Shown here piece after piece: positions 12,547 through 25,429 of a stretch of 64,000 nt of DNA. The position numbers and the translations under genes were made by a program. The stretch comes from Trichaptum fuscoviolaceum (Eukaryota; Basidiomycota; Agaricomycetes; Hymenochaetales; Trichaptaceae): the NCBI GenBank assembly GCA_910574455.1, contig CAJSYZ010000006.1:2036156-2100155 (forward strand), written 5' to 3'. The notes under the pieces are model-generated. The model was not told the DNA's origin and made no database searches. It was given only the letters and a program-made list of their open reading frames with translations. Every line of letters begins with the position of its first letter. Positions within the stretch are counted from its first letter, which is position 1.

Positions 12547-15500
12547 ATGCCGGGCGTCCCTTTCGAACAGTACACCTCGTCCAATACTCGGACTCGAACG
12601 CTCGGTCACAGAGCTATCCACGGCACTCTTATCGATGACACCTCATCCATCTTCACTCATTCAACGAACTCTACGGTGTCCAACCTCGTCGGGACAGGCC
12701 GGGTTATAGGGAACCTCTATAGTTTCACCGGGAAACGTCTTGAAAGAGCACTGGGCGATATTGCTCATAGAGTGGGTTTGGGCCCTGAGGCAGTCTACGA
12801 TAAGATATGTGCACTCAGTCAGGATAATTGGAGACGGGACAACGAAAAGAGTGAGGATACAATATTTGTGTAAATCTCTCGTTCACTCACCTATGTGGCC
12901 ACTGCAGCGTCTGCGCTTCAAAATCTCTGCTTCAAGTTATTTGAGCACTTTCAGTATGTTTCCCGCCGGAACGTTCTCTCGCCGTTCTTGATAAGCGTGT
13001 ATAGGTCCACGGTAGATCGCACCCGATTCCAGGCTATCAAGCGGTGGGGAGATATTCTCCAAGACCATCATGAAATATATGTCTGGCTGTACTGCACTAG
13101 AAAGCAGGAGACTGTGGCCCTTGCCAATGATCTAATCCGTAATGTCGAAGCTTTCCGCGAAGCTCTCGAGCACTCGGAGGACGTGGATATCCTTGACAGA
13201 ACGGCCCTTCTGATTGACTGTCACTCTGTTGGCCTTGAATTTATAAGCCTGAGCCGTGGTAGACTTCTGATGGACAGTCGCGTCGTCGAAGTTGAATGGC
13301 AAGGTCCCCACCAATTCTCTGTGGAGGAGGTTGAAAAATGGGAGATGTTCTTCCAATACCTTCTGGATTCTGTCGTGTACGTGACCTCCAGCGATTCGTC
13401 AACGCCATTGACCGCTAACTTTGATACATTATTCATAATAACCAGGAATACAAGCATCTCAGGTGTACCTCGATGGTATATCCAACTGTGGTCAACCCAA
13501 ATTGATAACGGAAAGCTACACGCGCAAATTGCACTGAAATTGTGCCATTCTCTGCGGAATAGGTTGGGCAAGGAACAGCGCTCCTCTGCGATTCGCTTGG
13601 GCACGATACAGTCTCTCTGCGAGAAGATCTACGCCTACCTAACTCAACTACTCGACTTCCCTCCACCGCTCAAGCGCGTCGGGTGGTATGAATACGAATA
13701 TCACGATGGCGTCATTATTCATCTTCCGACTGCTGTTGCGACACTCAACAGTTTTGTTCGGTTCTGCAAGGTGTGATTGTTCATTGATACTACGCAAGTC
13801 GTTCTGAACAATTCCTAATTAGTCCGTTTTGCCTGAGTCTACCCTGTCGCCCCTTCCTGGTCGATTAAAGGATAAGATCAAGCCGCTACTCGCTGCTATG
13901 AAGAATCCCCAGAAGAGAGAATCGGAGACAAGTGAGTTACCCCCCTCCATCTAGATGATCGCTCCCCTTACGCAAAGATTCTCATCACTGCAGTCCTTGT
14001 GCGGATTTTCAACAGGCTACTCGATCATGCGCTGTCAGTTGATACTTACGGCATGTCTTTCGTGGTACACTAATGACGCATCTGTTAGGTTTGAGATCAT
14101 GGATGGAAGCTGTTCAGTTGAGCTATCTAATTACACCAGGTAGGCTGCTTGATTAATCCGTGCATCGTATGCAACTAACACGATGCAGTTTTGACGATGA
14201 GACTGGCAGAAGCTCGGCGTTATTGCAGCTCGGGGATATCTTACAGTCCCACCCTGATGCTTATGAACTCATGGTCACTCTCGGAGGAAATGACGTGAGG
14301 AATCGTGTGCACGAGATCTGGCTATTACTAGACACAACACCTTCCAAGAGCACATCTGAGTTCAATAATGAAGCAATCACAAACTTACTATCAATACTGA
14401 AATGCCATACACTTGGCTGCGAGTTCCATCGGTTTCTACTGCCAGTTCGGGAGAGAACCCATTTGGATGAGGAATCCGTCCAGGTGGAGTGTAATGATTC
14501 GCTCAATTATCCCAGCGAAGAAATCGAGAAATGGGGCGTCACCTTCCAATATCTCGTGCAATCTCTGTTGTACGTGGTATAATTACATTTGTCTTGCGCC
14601 TGAACGCCAAACTAACTACGCTACTCATGTTACCTCATTAATTCAGGAATCCAGCAATTTCCTGTATATCTCAGTGGTATATTGGCTTTTGGTCGTCCCA
14701 ATTAATCAAGGGCACCCCACCTGTCCATATTGCTCTCCAATGTTGTCGTTCTTTGCAGAATGTTCTGGGAGTGGTAGAGCACTCAAAGACTGCTCACTGC
14801 GACGCATTGCAAAAACTTTGCAATGAAGTATATGAGTATCTTGTTCTAAGAGTTAACTTAGATACTCTGCGACCTGTTGAAAGGGCTCATATTTCTTCAA
14901 CTCTGAACAACCTTGTTCAATCGCATGATGTAAGTGAGGATTCTTGCAATCCCTTTTTTAATGATGGCTTACATGGCATAGCGTGTTATCGCTCCTACCC
15001 TACACAATTTGGCTTGCCTTACAATGCTAGGGTCGACTAAGCTCATCTCAGCTGACGGTAAAAAGGCTATCAGGGGCGTGCTGAAACCTCTAGAAAGTGA
15101 GTATGAAAGCAAAGAGAATTGTTTTACGGCGAAGAGTGAGTGAAATTCTTTGTATTCATTGGACAATTACCCATGCGGACGCTTCTCTCTATGCAGTGTT
15201 CTTACAATCTTGCAACAAGCTCCTTGCACGTGCATTGTGGGTGAACCATACTTCATGAACAATATGTATTAACCTCCACAGATGTGAACTTGAAGATACA
15301 AACTTTCTCAATGAGCTATCAAATACTACTAGGTACAAAGCCTCTTTATCATTCAATCAGAACAGATATTCATCATATTCGCTGTAGCTTTGCCCAGGAA
15401 ACTGGTAGATGTGCATTACTTCAGCTTGGGGACATCCTGCAGACCCTTCCCGAAGTCTACATGCTCTTGATTATTTTCGGCGGAGATGAAACAAGAGCTC

Positions 15501-17199
15501 GTCTGCATTCACTTTGCAATTTTTTCAGGACCTCCGAACCTCCCAAAAGCACATCTGAGTCACATCCTAATTGTTTATTCCAATTCCGCTCACTGCTCTC
15601 GTGTCACGCCACTGGCTCGTATATTCTGTCTTGGTATTTGCACAATGCCTGGCATTCTAAAATCCATAAATTCATCAGCAAAATCCATCCGTCCTACACC
15701 GATAACTTCCAAGACCTCCTTGAGGATTACATGGCGTTCCTATTGTAAGCAATATAATTTCTCCATAATATGGCCATAGTCGATTAACGATCTTCTGGCC
15801 TAATACCTAAGGGACAATGTGACATATGATACTTCAATGTTTTACCTCAAGCTCTGGATGTCTTCGAGCCATCTTTCGAATCACAGCATGCATTGGGAAC
15901 TATCTCTCATATCGTGTTCCGTAGTACTGGGCGCACTCTGGGCGAAAGAGGGTGTTCCGCAGGAAACCCGGAATGTAATGGAAGAACTCCGCAGGACAAT
16001 GCAGATCTTGATAAGTCAGCACCTGACTAGTGCTTTTTGGTCCATTACCTGGCAAACTAAAAACACTGTAAATTATGCAATACAATCTGCTTACACGTAC
16101 CTCAATAAGTCAAGATCTATGTTTGAAGACGTGGCAGAATCCTGTGAGCCCTATCTTAACTAGTGCCTACCCTCACTCGGGCTCGTCGTTGACAAAATCG
16201 TTCTTATGTAGATTTATTGCACTTATGCAACCTACTTTTCGACGTCGTCTTAAAGTGTGTTGACATTTATGAACACTTTTGAAATGACCTGATTATATTT
16301 TACCAGGGCTGAGGACACTCTCGAGTACAAGGGTATATTAAGAGATTTCTTTGCTAACCTAAATGTCTTCGGGTGGTTCTTGTCAATTGGCGGCCCGGAT
16401 TCGGAAGAACGTATAACAAAATTTATTGAGGCCATTGAAGATCCGCAGTTATCTGTTCCCGACAGTATTCGGTCCTACAAGTGGCAGCCTTTCTCTTGTG
16501 CTATAGAACATAGACTAGGAGTCGATTTACTAGCACCGCGACATGAGAGGCTGCGCTTCGAAAATTCTGGACTAACGAAACACCCTTCCACTGGCGCAAG
16601 GTCATCCGGGCCAATCCTTATATTGGAGCAGAGGAAAATATGGAGAAACGCTTTCGAAACCTTGACAGGAAATCTACTGCCGTGCGTTTATTTTCTTTTA
16701 TTGCGTTCCTTGGGTACCAATTGACGAAGCAATCGCAAAGATAGCACAGTGGACTTTTATTTGAACGGCATTTCCCTTTTCTATTTCGCGAACTGTCCTC
16801 TCCCGTACGAAACCGATCCCATGCTCATTACTACTGTCGCTCTTTCTCACTGTGAAAATTTACAATCAGTTTCTTCTTATCTCGGTCGAGCATACTTATG
16901 GAGAAGGGAAAGGGATAGCTTGACCCGGGCCGTGTTTCACATCCACACCTGTCTCACGAGGCGCATGGAGTATGTTCAGCGTTCATGCAGGTATTTGGGA
17001 CCCGATGCTATTCCGACCTTTGACAACACACCTTTCGACATTCCGAAGGTTGTTAAGGTTCTGAACGACTTGGCGAAGTTGAGCAAGGCAAGAATACAAT
17101 TCAAATTCTGCGGGATCTCTGTCGTGCTCATAGTGAACTTCTTTGTAGGAAAGACTGGGAATAGATGTGCCCAAACTGTTGTCTATCCCTGACTACTGA
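12547..17199 (+). CDS. Copy B of the modular repeat-protein family (four units, mosaic)
   Basis: The gene is collinear with copy A. The ATG at 12547 opens an N-terminal exon nearly identical to that of copy D, with the conserved G-R-V-I-G-N-L-Y-S-F-T-G-K-R-L-E segment. The helix exon near 12909 encodes N-L-C-F-K-L-F-E-H. Unit 1 A module is about 13012-13380, with R-W-G-D-I-L-Q-D-H-H-E. Later A modules are at about 14190-14570, 15395-15744 and 16310-16680, each followed by its B module. The gene ends with a GC-donor intron after 17088 and a 17-residue tail to the stop at 17197-17199. From about 13500 onward the sequence, introns included, is closer to copy C and copy A than to copy D. I found no disrupting stop once splice sites are placed. 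Function is unknown. Confidence 0.75.
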
Positions 17200-20100
17200 T
17201 ATGTATGTGTCTTGCTCTTGGATCGGAGCTCTGTTAATTCAGGTTCAAGTAGATGAGGACCATTGTATATACGATTCTCATGTGCGCAATGCAATCATAG
17301 GATTTCTGACAGACATATGTACATGCAAACCGTTGTACCTGTTATGTTGTCTCCTTATTCTTCCTTGTGCATTAGTTCGGACACTGACTGCACATCAAAA
17401 TCCTTTATTTGTGACCATGCCGTGAATACTCACAGACTTCGGCGCAAGGCGGCGTTTCCAGTAAACCAATCCCATGTACTCTCCTGCGCGGAGCTGATCT
17501 TCCTGTAGCCGCGACGACACTGCTCATCTCACCGATGGTCAGCCTGGGCAGGTCTAAGCCAGACAACCTACTCTATCCCATGGTCGTTGGTTCGACGAAT
17601 GAGAGGCTGTACTACTATGTATCCTGGGAGAGCATGACAGTCATGGTCCTGACCATCGAGGAATGAATTGAGCACTACTGCTCCGAGTTCGGCAGTGGTA
17701 CTCCAAGTCGTGGGTGAACAAGCCGAACGCACGCAGAACTCGATTGATGTAGAGTTCAAGTTGTGTATTAAATCATTCCGTAAAATATGAGTTTCGAGTT
17801 CAAAGTAGAGCAGGTTGCACCTTGTACACTTCGAGCCTCCTCTCACGAAATGAAGAAAGGTAACTCACGAATTTAAGAGCGTCAAATAGAGGTCGTCACT
17901 GTGTCAAAATGTATCAGCGCGCAAATCGATCTCCGTGCGTGAAGTGCTGAAGGAGTAACGCACTGATATCGGTACGAGGGGTGCGCTGACAGGAGCCCGT
18001 GGCTACTTGGAGAATTTGTTGAGTCCCAGGATCTTCTTGAATGGTCACCGTCTCGTGCGTAGAGTGAAAGAAGTATGGCCTGGCAGGAAAGGAAGGGCAC
18101 TGCGATGTGCGACGATCTGGCGATTGACGAACATGCCCTTACGCAGGAGAGTATACCAGCTGAAGGGTCGTTTCATTTGATGGCGGTTCAACCTAGAGGC
18201 AAATTGTTACTCACCGGCTCGCTACCGTTCACTCTAGCTCTCTCCCATCCCTCTCCCCTCCAGTGAAATTACACGTCGCTTATGGCTCGTCTACCTCATC
18301 ATAGACCGGCAATTCTTGTTGCATGTTAAAAAAACATTTGAAGGTGAGAGCCGCACAAGTCGATGTCGTTCCAAACAGAGATATGACTGCCGCGCTGACC
18401 TGTGAGGTCTACATAGTAGTATGCACACCCGCTGGCAAATCTCTGTCAGGAACCGAAAGAGGCGAGGATGGGTGGGCTGCGAGATTCTGAGTTCTTTATT
18501 GTGTTGTTTAGGTTTGAAGTCGTCACTTGCTGTCTTAGTCGATGGAGAAGAGATGCAATGCGATGCGATGGATGAGCTCACAAGGTGGGTTCAGCGATAG
18601 GAGGATGCTGAGGCACTGCAGATATGCGGATAGGCTAGGCACAGGTTAAGGCCATCGGTTTTCTTTTAGCTTCTTTTGTACAGAGATGAATAACGAAATA
18701 CTAAATACGCTCACAGTATGATTTAAACAGATCCATTGCACAGAAGGAGTCCCACGACTCCGAGAGTACTAAGTACTAGTTTAGCAGTGAGTCAGGACCG
18801 GAGAGGAAACACGCAAACTGTCCTCGCCGTGTCAAGTCGCGTCGCCGCCAAAACCTCCGGATCATCTATGTAGGCATGAGTGAATTATCAAGCAATTTGA
18901 AAAGGGACTGTGAAGGAGTTCATCTCGCGGAGAGCAAAAGCATGCGAACTTGAACGTCATGCGTCAAATTGCGTCGCGACTCTTCATCAACGACTACGAC
19001 AGCAAAGGAGATCAAGCCTCAGGATAGTGTCAATACACGGTGAGGATCCCGAGTAATTTGCAACTCACAGTAAAAGAGTTCAAAGGTCTCATATCAGTAA
19101 TTTTAGAAAGCAAGAACCGAGTTCACTTGTGTTAACTTGTCTTGATCCGTCAGAACCCGGGGTGTATCTGAACTGTCTCGGGATAAGAACTTTTATGTGG
19201 CTATCTGATCAATCGTAAATAGACTCACTAATGCAACTGTGCCGCCAGGGACAAGTAAGCAGAGGGAACGTAGAAGTCTTTCGTGTAAGCGATCGGATGC
19301 CAGGTAGGAAACAGATTGGACTTTAGGCTGCAGGTGGGTTTGGAAAGTCGCCTTTCAGCTTGGTGCCACTACCAATCCTGCATAGTCTTTGGGACAGGAA
19401 GATGGAGAAACAGGCGTATTGGAGAGGAGTTAAGCTAAAGGACCGGCTGTTGGCCATAGGTTACGCCCAAGACGCAGAAGAATGGCTCACTAGTATGCAT
19501 GATCCCATTCGTCATCACCAGTTCAGCTTCCTCCAGCACCCAGTTGTTCTCCGTTCCCCTGCAAAGCCTGTGGCATTGCTTGCGACCACAGACCAGCATT
19601 GAGCAACGAGCAATTCTCCCGAGTCTCAAACGTCTTGAGCCGGACAACACGAGCGACTGGTGATAGCTACCGTACACTGGTAACTTATACTACTTGGTTC
19701 AGCATGAATGATGGCTTGGCTGTTGAAAAACCGGAGTCAGATGAGGTTTAAAACAAAGTGACCATGCTCACTGCCGGTAAGACCGCCGGCGTTGGCGCTT
19801 TCAGTTATGCCAGTGTAATCGAATTGATTCAAGTTGAGGGAATGTAGATCAGAGAAAAATAGTCAATCGCAAATGCAGAAACAACCTGCGAGTCGCCGTC
19901 TTTCGTCCTTTCTTGCACTGCATCCGACCAAAGTATCGTCCTTCCTCCTTTATCACCACAAGGCTATGAATTGTTAACAAACGAGGAACAGATTTGTTCG
20001 AACAGATATTCATGATGTGGTAAGAAGCAGTGTATGCTCCGAGTCAGCGATGGAAACAGCGCCAGTGCCACGAATGAAATCCTGGTCCCCGGTCCATTTC

Positions 20101-20252
20101 CGACTTCAACCTATACAGCCGTTGGGCGCCAACCACAGCCACTTGCAGTGGACTCCTACTTAATTCTGGTCATATAAAAGACGCTGAGATGTTGCATCCT
20201 ACCAATACTTCCTCGACAGAACTACGATATTCATGCATACGCAGACTTCGTG
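17200..20252. other. Intergenic region between copies B and C
   Basis: The first part repeats the downstream flank seen after copies A and C (about 17300-17540), including a ctctcctgcgcggagctgatc piece also at 25245 and, diverged, at 33465. The remainder has no supported gene. A single plus-strand frame at 19360-19602 has plausible protein composition but no splice partners or paralogue, so I do not call it. Confidence 0.5.
20173..20179 (+). promoter_or_regulatory. TATA-like element upstream of copy C
   Basis: tataaaa lies 80 nt before the ATG at 20253, within catataaaagacgc. Position and sequence fit a core promoter. This upstream region is not alignable with those of B and D over its whole length. 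Confidence 0.4.
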
Positions 20253-23200
20253 ATGCCCCTCCAAACATTCGATGAAGACGCGACTTTCGATTCGTTTGCG
20301 ACCACCGACAACGGGGATCCTTCCGAGTCCTTCGAGCACAGGACTGTCCACGGTGTTCGAACAGATGACAATACATCCATCTTCTCCCATTCCACGAACT
20401 CAACTGCATCTAACCTCGTTGGAACAGGTCGGATCCTAGGCAACTTCTACAGTTCTACTGGGCGACGCCTTGAGAGAACACTAGGCGGCATTGCTCATAG
20501 AGTGGGTTTGGGTCCTGAGGCAGTTTACGAGAAGATATGTGCACTGGAACGGGAAGATTGGAAAACAGACGGAAAGAAAGGTGCGAATCCAAGAACCATA
20601 TAGATTGCTATTTTACTGACGCACTTATGGCCACACAGCGGCTATACTACAGAAACTTTGCTTTCAGTTGTTTGAGTATAGCAAGTGTGTCTTCCAGCCA
20701 AACATTGCACCCGTTGTTGATGCTGATCGAACGAAGGTCTGTGGTGTATCTCACCCGATTTCAGGCTATAAACCGTTGGGGACACATTCTCCAGCACCAG
20801 CATGAGATTTATGTGTGGCTTCTCTGCAAATTCGGGGCAGAAGTCAAGGACATTGTCGACGCTTTACGCAGTAATGTCAAAGTATTTCGAGAAGCAGTCG
20901 AGTCTCCCTCGGATTTGGAGGCCCTTGACAGAATAGACCTCCTAGTTGACTGTCACGATATCGGCCTAAGACTCATAAACCTTAGTCGTGGCACGATAGT
21001 GATGGTCGGTCCCGTCTTTGAAGTTGAATGGCAAGGTTTACGTGAATTCTCAACGGAAGACATTGAGAGATTGGATATATTCTTCCGATATCTTCTCGAT
21101 CAAACATTGTACGTAACGTGATGCAACTCAACGTTGCTCCTACTTGCTAATTCAATTATACGATGTGTACGATACGTTGTCCGCACTTTCAGAAACGCGA
21201 GTCTCTCTGGTATATCACAATGGTATATCCAATTGTGGTCAACGCAAAGTGATAATGGGAAGCTACACGCCCAAATCGCACTTAAAGCGTGCCATTCTCT
21301 GACGGATAGGTTGAGCGAAGAACAGCACTCCTCTACGATCCGCTTGGGCACGATACAGTCTCTCTGTGAGAAGATACACGCGTACCTAACTCAGCTTCTC
21401 GACTTTGCTTCACCGCTTAAGCTCGCCCAGTGGTGTGAATGCGAGTACCGAGATGGTGTCAATATTCATCTTCCTACTGCTGTTGCGACACTCAACGGTC
21501 TTGTTCGGTTCTGCAAGGTGTGATTGTTCATTGATACTACTCAAGTCGCTCTGAACAATTCCTAATTAGTCCGTTTTGCCTGAGTCTACCCTGTCGCCCC
21601 TTCCTGGTCGATTAAAGGATAAGATCAAGCCGCTACTCGTTGCTATGAAGAATGGCCCCCAGGAGAGAGAATCAACGACAAGTAAGTTAACTCCTTCCAT
21701 TTAGGTATTCATTCTACTTATGCAAGACTTCTTATCACTGCAGTTCTGGTGCGGATTTTCAATAGACTACTCGATCATGCGCTGTTAGTTGATACTTATG
21801 GCATGTCTTTTCTGGTACACTAATGACGCATCTGTTAGGTTTGAGATCATGGATGAGAAATGTTCAACTGAACTATCTCGTTACATCAGGTAGGCTGATT
21901 GATTGATCCGTGCATCGTGTGTAGCTAACACGATGCAGTTTTGACGACGAGACTAGCAGAAGCTCGGCGCTATTACAGCTCGGGGATATTTTGCAGTCCC
22001 ACCCTGCTGTCTATGAACTCATGGTCATTCTTGGAGAAGATGAAGCGAGGGATCGTGTGCAAGAGATCAGGCTATTACTAGACACAGCGCCTTCCAAGAG
22101 CGCATCTGAGTCGAATAATGAAGCTAAAACAAACTTACTATCAATACTGAAATGCCATGCACTTGGTTGCGAATTCCATCGGTTTCTACTGCCAGTTCGG
22201 GAGAGAACCCTCTTGGATCAGTTTGCGCAGGTGGAGTGTGACGATTCGCTCATTTATCCCAGCGAAGAAATCGAGAAATGGGGCGTCACCTTCCAATATC
22301 TCTTACAGTCTCTGTCGTACGTGGTATAGTTAAATTTGTCTTGCGCATGAACGCTAAACTGACTACGTTACTCATGCTACCTTATTAATTCAGGAATCCA
22401 GCAATCTCCCATATATCACAGTGGTATATTGCCTTATGGTCGTCTCAATTGATCGAGGGCACTCCACATGTCCATATTGCTCTCCAATGTTGTCGTTCTT
22501 TGCAGACTGTATTGGGAGCGGTAGAGCACCCAAAGCTTGCTCACTGGGACGCATTGCGAAAACTTTGCTATAAAATATATGAGTATCTTGCTCCAAGAGT
22601 TGACTCAGAAACTCTGCTACCTGTTGAAAGGGCTCATATTTCCTCAACTCTAAACGATCTTGTTCAATCGCATGATGTAAGTGAGGATTCTTACTATCCT
22701 TTTTCCAATGATGGCTTACATGGCATAGCGTGTCTTCTCTCCCACGCTACGCAACTTGGCTTGCCTTATCATTCTGGGGATGACTGACTTTATCTCAGCC
22801 AATGATAAGAAGGTTATCCGGGACATGCTGAAACGTCTAGGAAGTGAGCCAAGTGACTATGAAAGCGAAGAGAATTGTTTCACGACAAAGTGTGAGTTAA
22901 TTTCTTTTGTATTCATTGGACGATTTACCGATGTAGATGTTTCTCTCGATGCAGTGTTCTTACGATCTTGCAACAAACTTCTCATGCGTGCATTGTGAGT
23001 AATTCACTTTGACTTAATGATATAGATTAACATATACAGGTTGGAACTTGAGGATACAAACATTCTCGATGAGCTATCAAATGCCACTAGGTACAAAGTC
23101 TCTTTATCATGCAATCAATGCAAATATTCATCATATTCGCCATAGCTTTTCCGAGGAAACTGGCAGATGTGCATTACTTCAGCTTGGGGATATCTTGCAG

Positions 23201-24977
23201 ACCCTTCCCGAAGTCTACATGCTCTTGATCATTCACGGTGGAGACGACATTAGAGCTCGCATGCATGCACTTTGCAAGTTTTTCAGGACCTCCGCACCTC
23301 CCAGAAGCGCATCTCAGTCATATCCTAATTTCTTACTGCAATTTCACTTACTGCTCACGTGTCACGCCGCTGGCTCGGGTATTTTCTTCAGGTATTTGCA
23401 CAATGCCTGGCATTACAATATCAATGCATTTATCAGCAAAACCCACCCATCCTACACTGATACCGATAACCTCCAAGACCTTTTAAAGAATTATATGGCG
23501 TTCCTAATGTAAGCAATACCTTTCTATAATATAGCCATAGTTGATTGACAGTCTTTTGGTCTACTACCTAAGGGACAATGCAACATATGATCCTTCAATA
23601 TTTTACCTCAAGTACTGGATGTCCCCAAGCCGGCTTGCGAATTACAGCATGTATTGGGAACTATCTCTCATATCATGTGCCGTGGTACAGGGCGCACTCT
23701 GGGCAAAGGAGGGTGTTCCGCAGGAAATCCGGGATGCAATGGAAGAACTCTGCAGGACAATGCAGATCTTGATAACTGAACACCTGACTAGTGCTCTTAG
23801 GCCCATTACCTGGAAAAATATAGGCGCTGCAAAAGATGTGATACACTCTGCTTACACGTACCTCACTAAGTCAAGGTCCACATTTGAAGACGTGGCAGAA
23901 TCCTGTAAGACCTATCGGCTCAAGTGCCTATTCTCACTTTGACTTGTCATTGACAAAATTATACTCATGCAGATTTATTGCACCTATGCAATCTACTTTT
24001 CGACACCGTCATAAAGTGCGTTGACATCTTTAAACACTTTTGAGATGGCCTGACTCTATCCCACCAGGGTCGAGGACCCTTCTGATAAGTTCTCGTCATT
24101 CTATGCAGTACACGATTTCTTTGAAAACCCAAACGTCTTCGGGTGGTTCTTGTCAATTCGCGGCCCAGATGCGGAAGAACGTATAACAAAACTTCGTGAG
24201 GCCATTGTCGATGTGCATTTTTCTAATCCTGAGCATAGAGAATTCCTCAAGTCGCAGTTCTCTTGTGCTGTAGAACATCGACTGGGAGTTACTTTACTAG
24301 CACCGCGACATGAGAGGCTGCACTTCCAAAATGACGGACTAACAAAACACCCCTCCACCGGTATAAGATTATCCGAACCACCCCTTACACTGGAGCAGAG
24401 GAAAAGATGGACAAATGCTTTAGAAACCTTGACGGGGAATCTCAGGCTACCGACTCGAAAGTGCGTTTATTCTCTTAAGTACATCGAATTTCTTGGATTT
24501 CAATTGACGAAACAATCACTGAGATAGCTTAGCAGGATCTCGTTTGCGCAGGATTTCCCTTTTCTATTTCGCGAACTGTCCTCTCCCGTACGAAGCCGAT
24601 CCCATGCTCAATACAACCGTCGCTCTCGATCACTGTGCAAATTTGCAATCAGTCTTCTCCTCTGTCGGTCGATCACGCCGATTGAGAAGGAACATTGTTG
24701 ACTTACCCCAGGCTGTGTCTCACATCCACACCTGTCTCACGAGGCGCGTGGAGTACGTTCAGCGTTCAAGCAGGGATTTGGGACCCGATGCTGTTCCGAC
24801 CTTCGATAACATGCCCTTCGACATTCCGAAGGTTGTTAAGGTTCTGAACGACTTGGCAAAGTTGAGCGAGGTATTTAATTCATTTTTGTGGGATTTCTGT
24901 CGTACTCATAATGAATTTCCTTGTAGGAAAAAATTGGAAATACTGTAGATGCACCCGAACTGTCTATCCTCTACTAG
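20253..24977 (+). CDS. Copy C of the modular repeat-protein family (four units)
   Basis: Exon structure is collinear with copy A. The start is the ATG at 20253, preceded in frame only by a GTG. The N-terminal exon carries the family segment G-R-I-L-G-N-F-Y-S-S-T-G-R-R-L-E-R. The helix exon encodes L-C-F-Q-L-F-E-Y. A modules lie at about 20740-21112, 21940-22318, 23140-23510 and 24069-24460. B modules lie at about 21195-21522, 22394-22676, 23576-23905 and 24552-24870. Unlike its neighbours, its final intron has a normal gtattt donor, and the tail is slightly shortened before the stop at 24975-24977. Copies A, B and C are very similar in units 2 and 3 (for example C-H-A-L-G-C-E-F-H-R-F in the second A module). 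All exons are open. Function is unknown. Confidence 0.75.
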
Positions 24978-25289
24978 TATTTGTCTTGTTCTCGGATCGG
25001 AGTTCTGTTAATCTATGTTGAAGTAGATGATGGCCAATCTGTATGCGATACTCATGTGTGAAATGCTATCATTAGATTTCTGACAGACGTATGCACATGG
25101 AAACCATTGTACCTATTATGTTGTCTCCCTGTTTTTATATGTACATTAATGCTGACACTGGCTGCACACCAAAATTCATCTATGACCATGACCTGAATAC
25201 GCGCGGACTTCGGCGCAAGGCAGCAGTAAACCAATTCCATGTACTCTCCTGCGCAGAGCTGATCATCCTGCTGCCGTGAAGACATTGAC

Positions 25290-25400
25290 TCCGCTGCGTT
25301 TTGTTGTCGCAGGTGAAAGAAAGATAGGACAGAGATGAAGAGAAGATGATACTGTATGTGGTATAGAAAGAGCAAATGAAACTTTGATGTGCTCATGAGG
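25290..25400 (+). repeat. Dispersed intergenic repeat, short copy 2
   Basis: The piece from gttgtcgcaggtgaaag through agagatgaagagaag and gatgtgctcatgagg matches parts of 1905-2600 and 34140-34870. It is truncated on both sides. Confidence 0.6.
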
Positions 25401-25429
25401 AGTAAAAGCCGAAACCAGAATGCATAGCT

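Noticed and set aside
14969..15040. Loss of a splice acceptor in copies B and C before the second linker
   Set aside because: An apparent missing AG near 14995 and 22745 was resolved: all copies use the upstream catag/cttag acceptor and stay in frame.
19360..19602. An 80-codon plus-strand frame as a small gene
   Set aside because: The sequence is protein-like but isolated, and its start is not supported by any promoter, splice site or paralogue.
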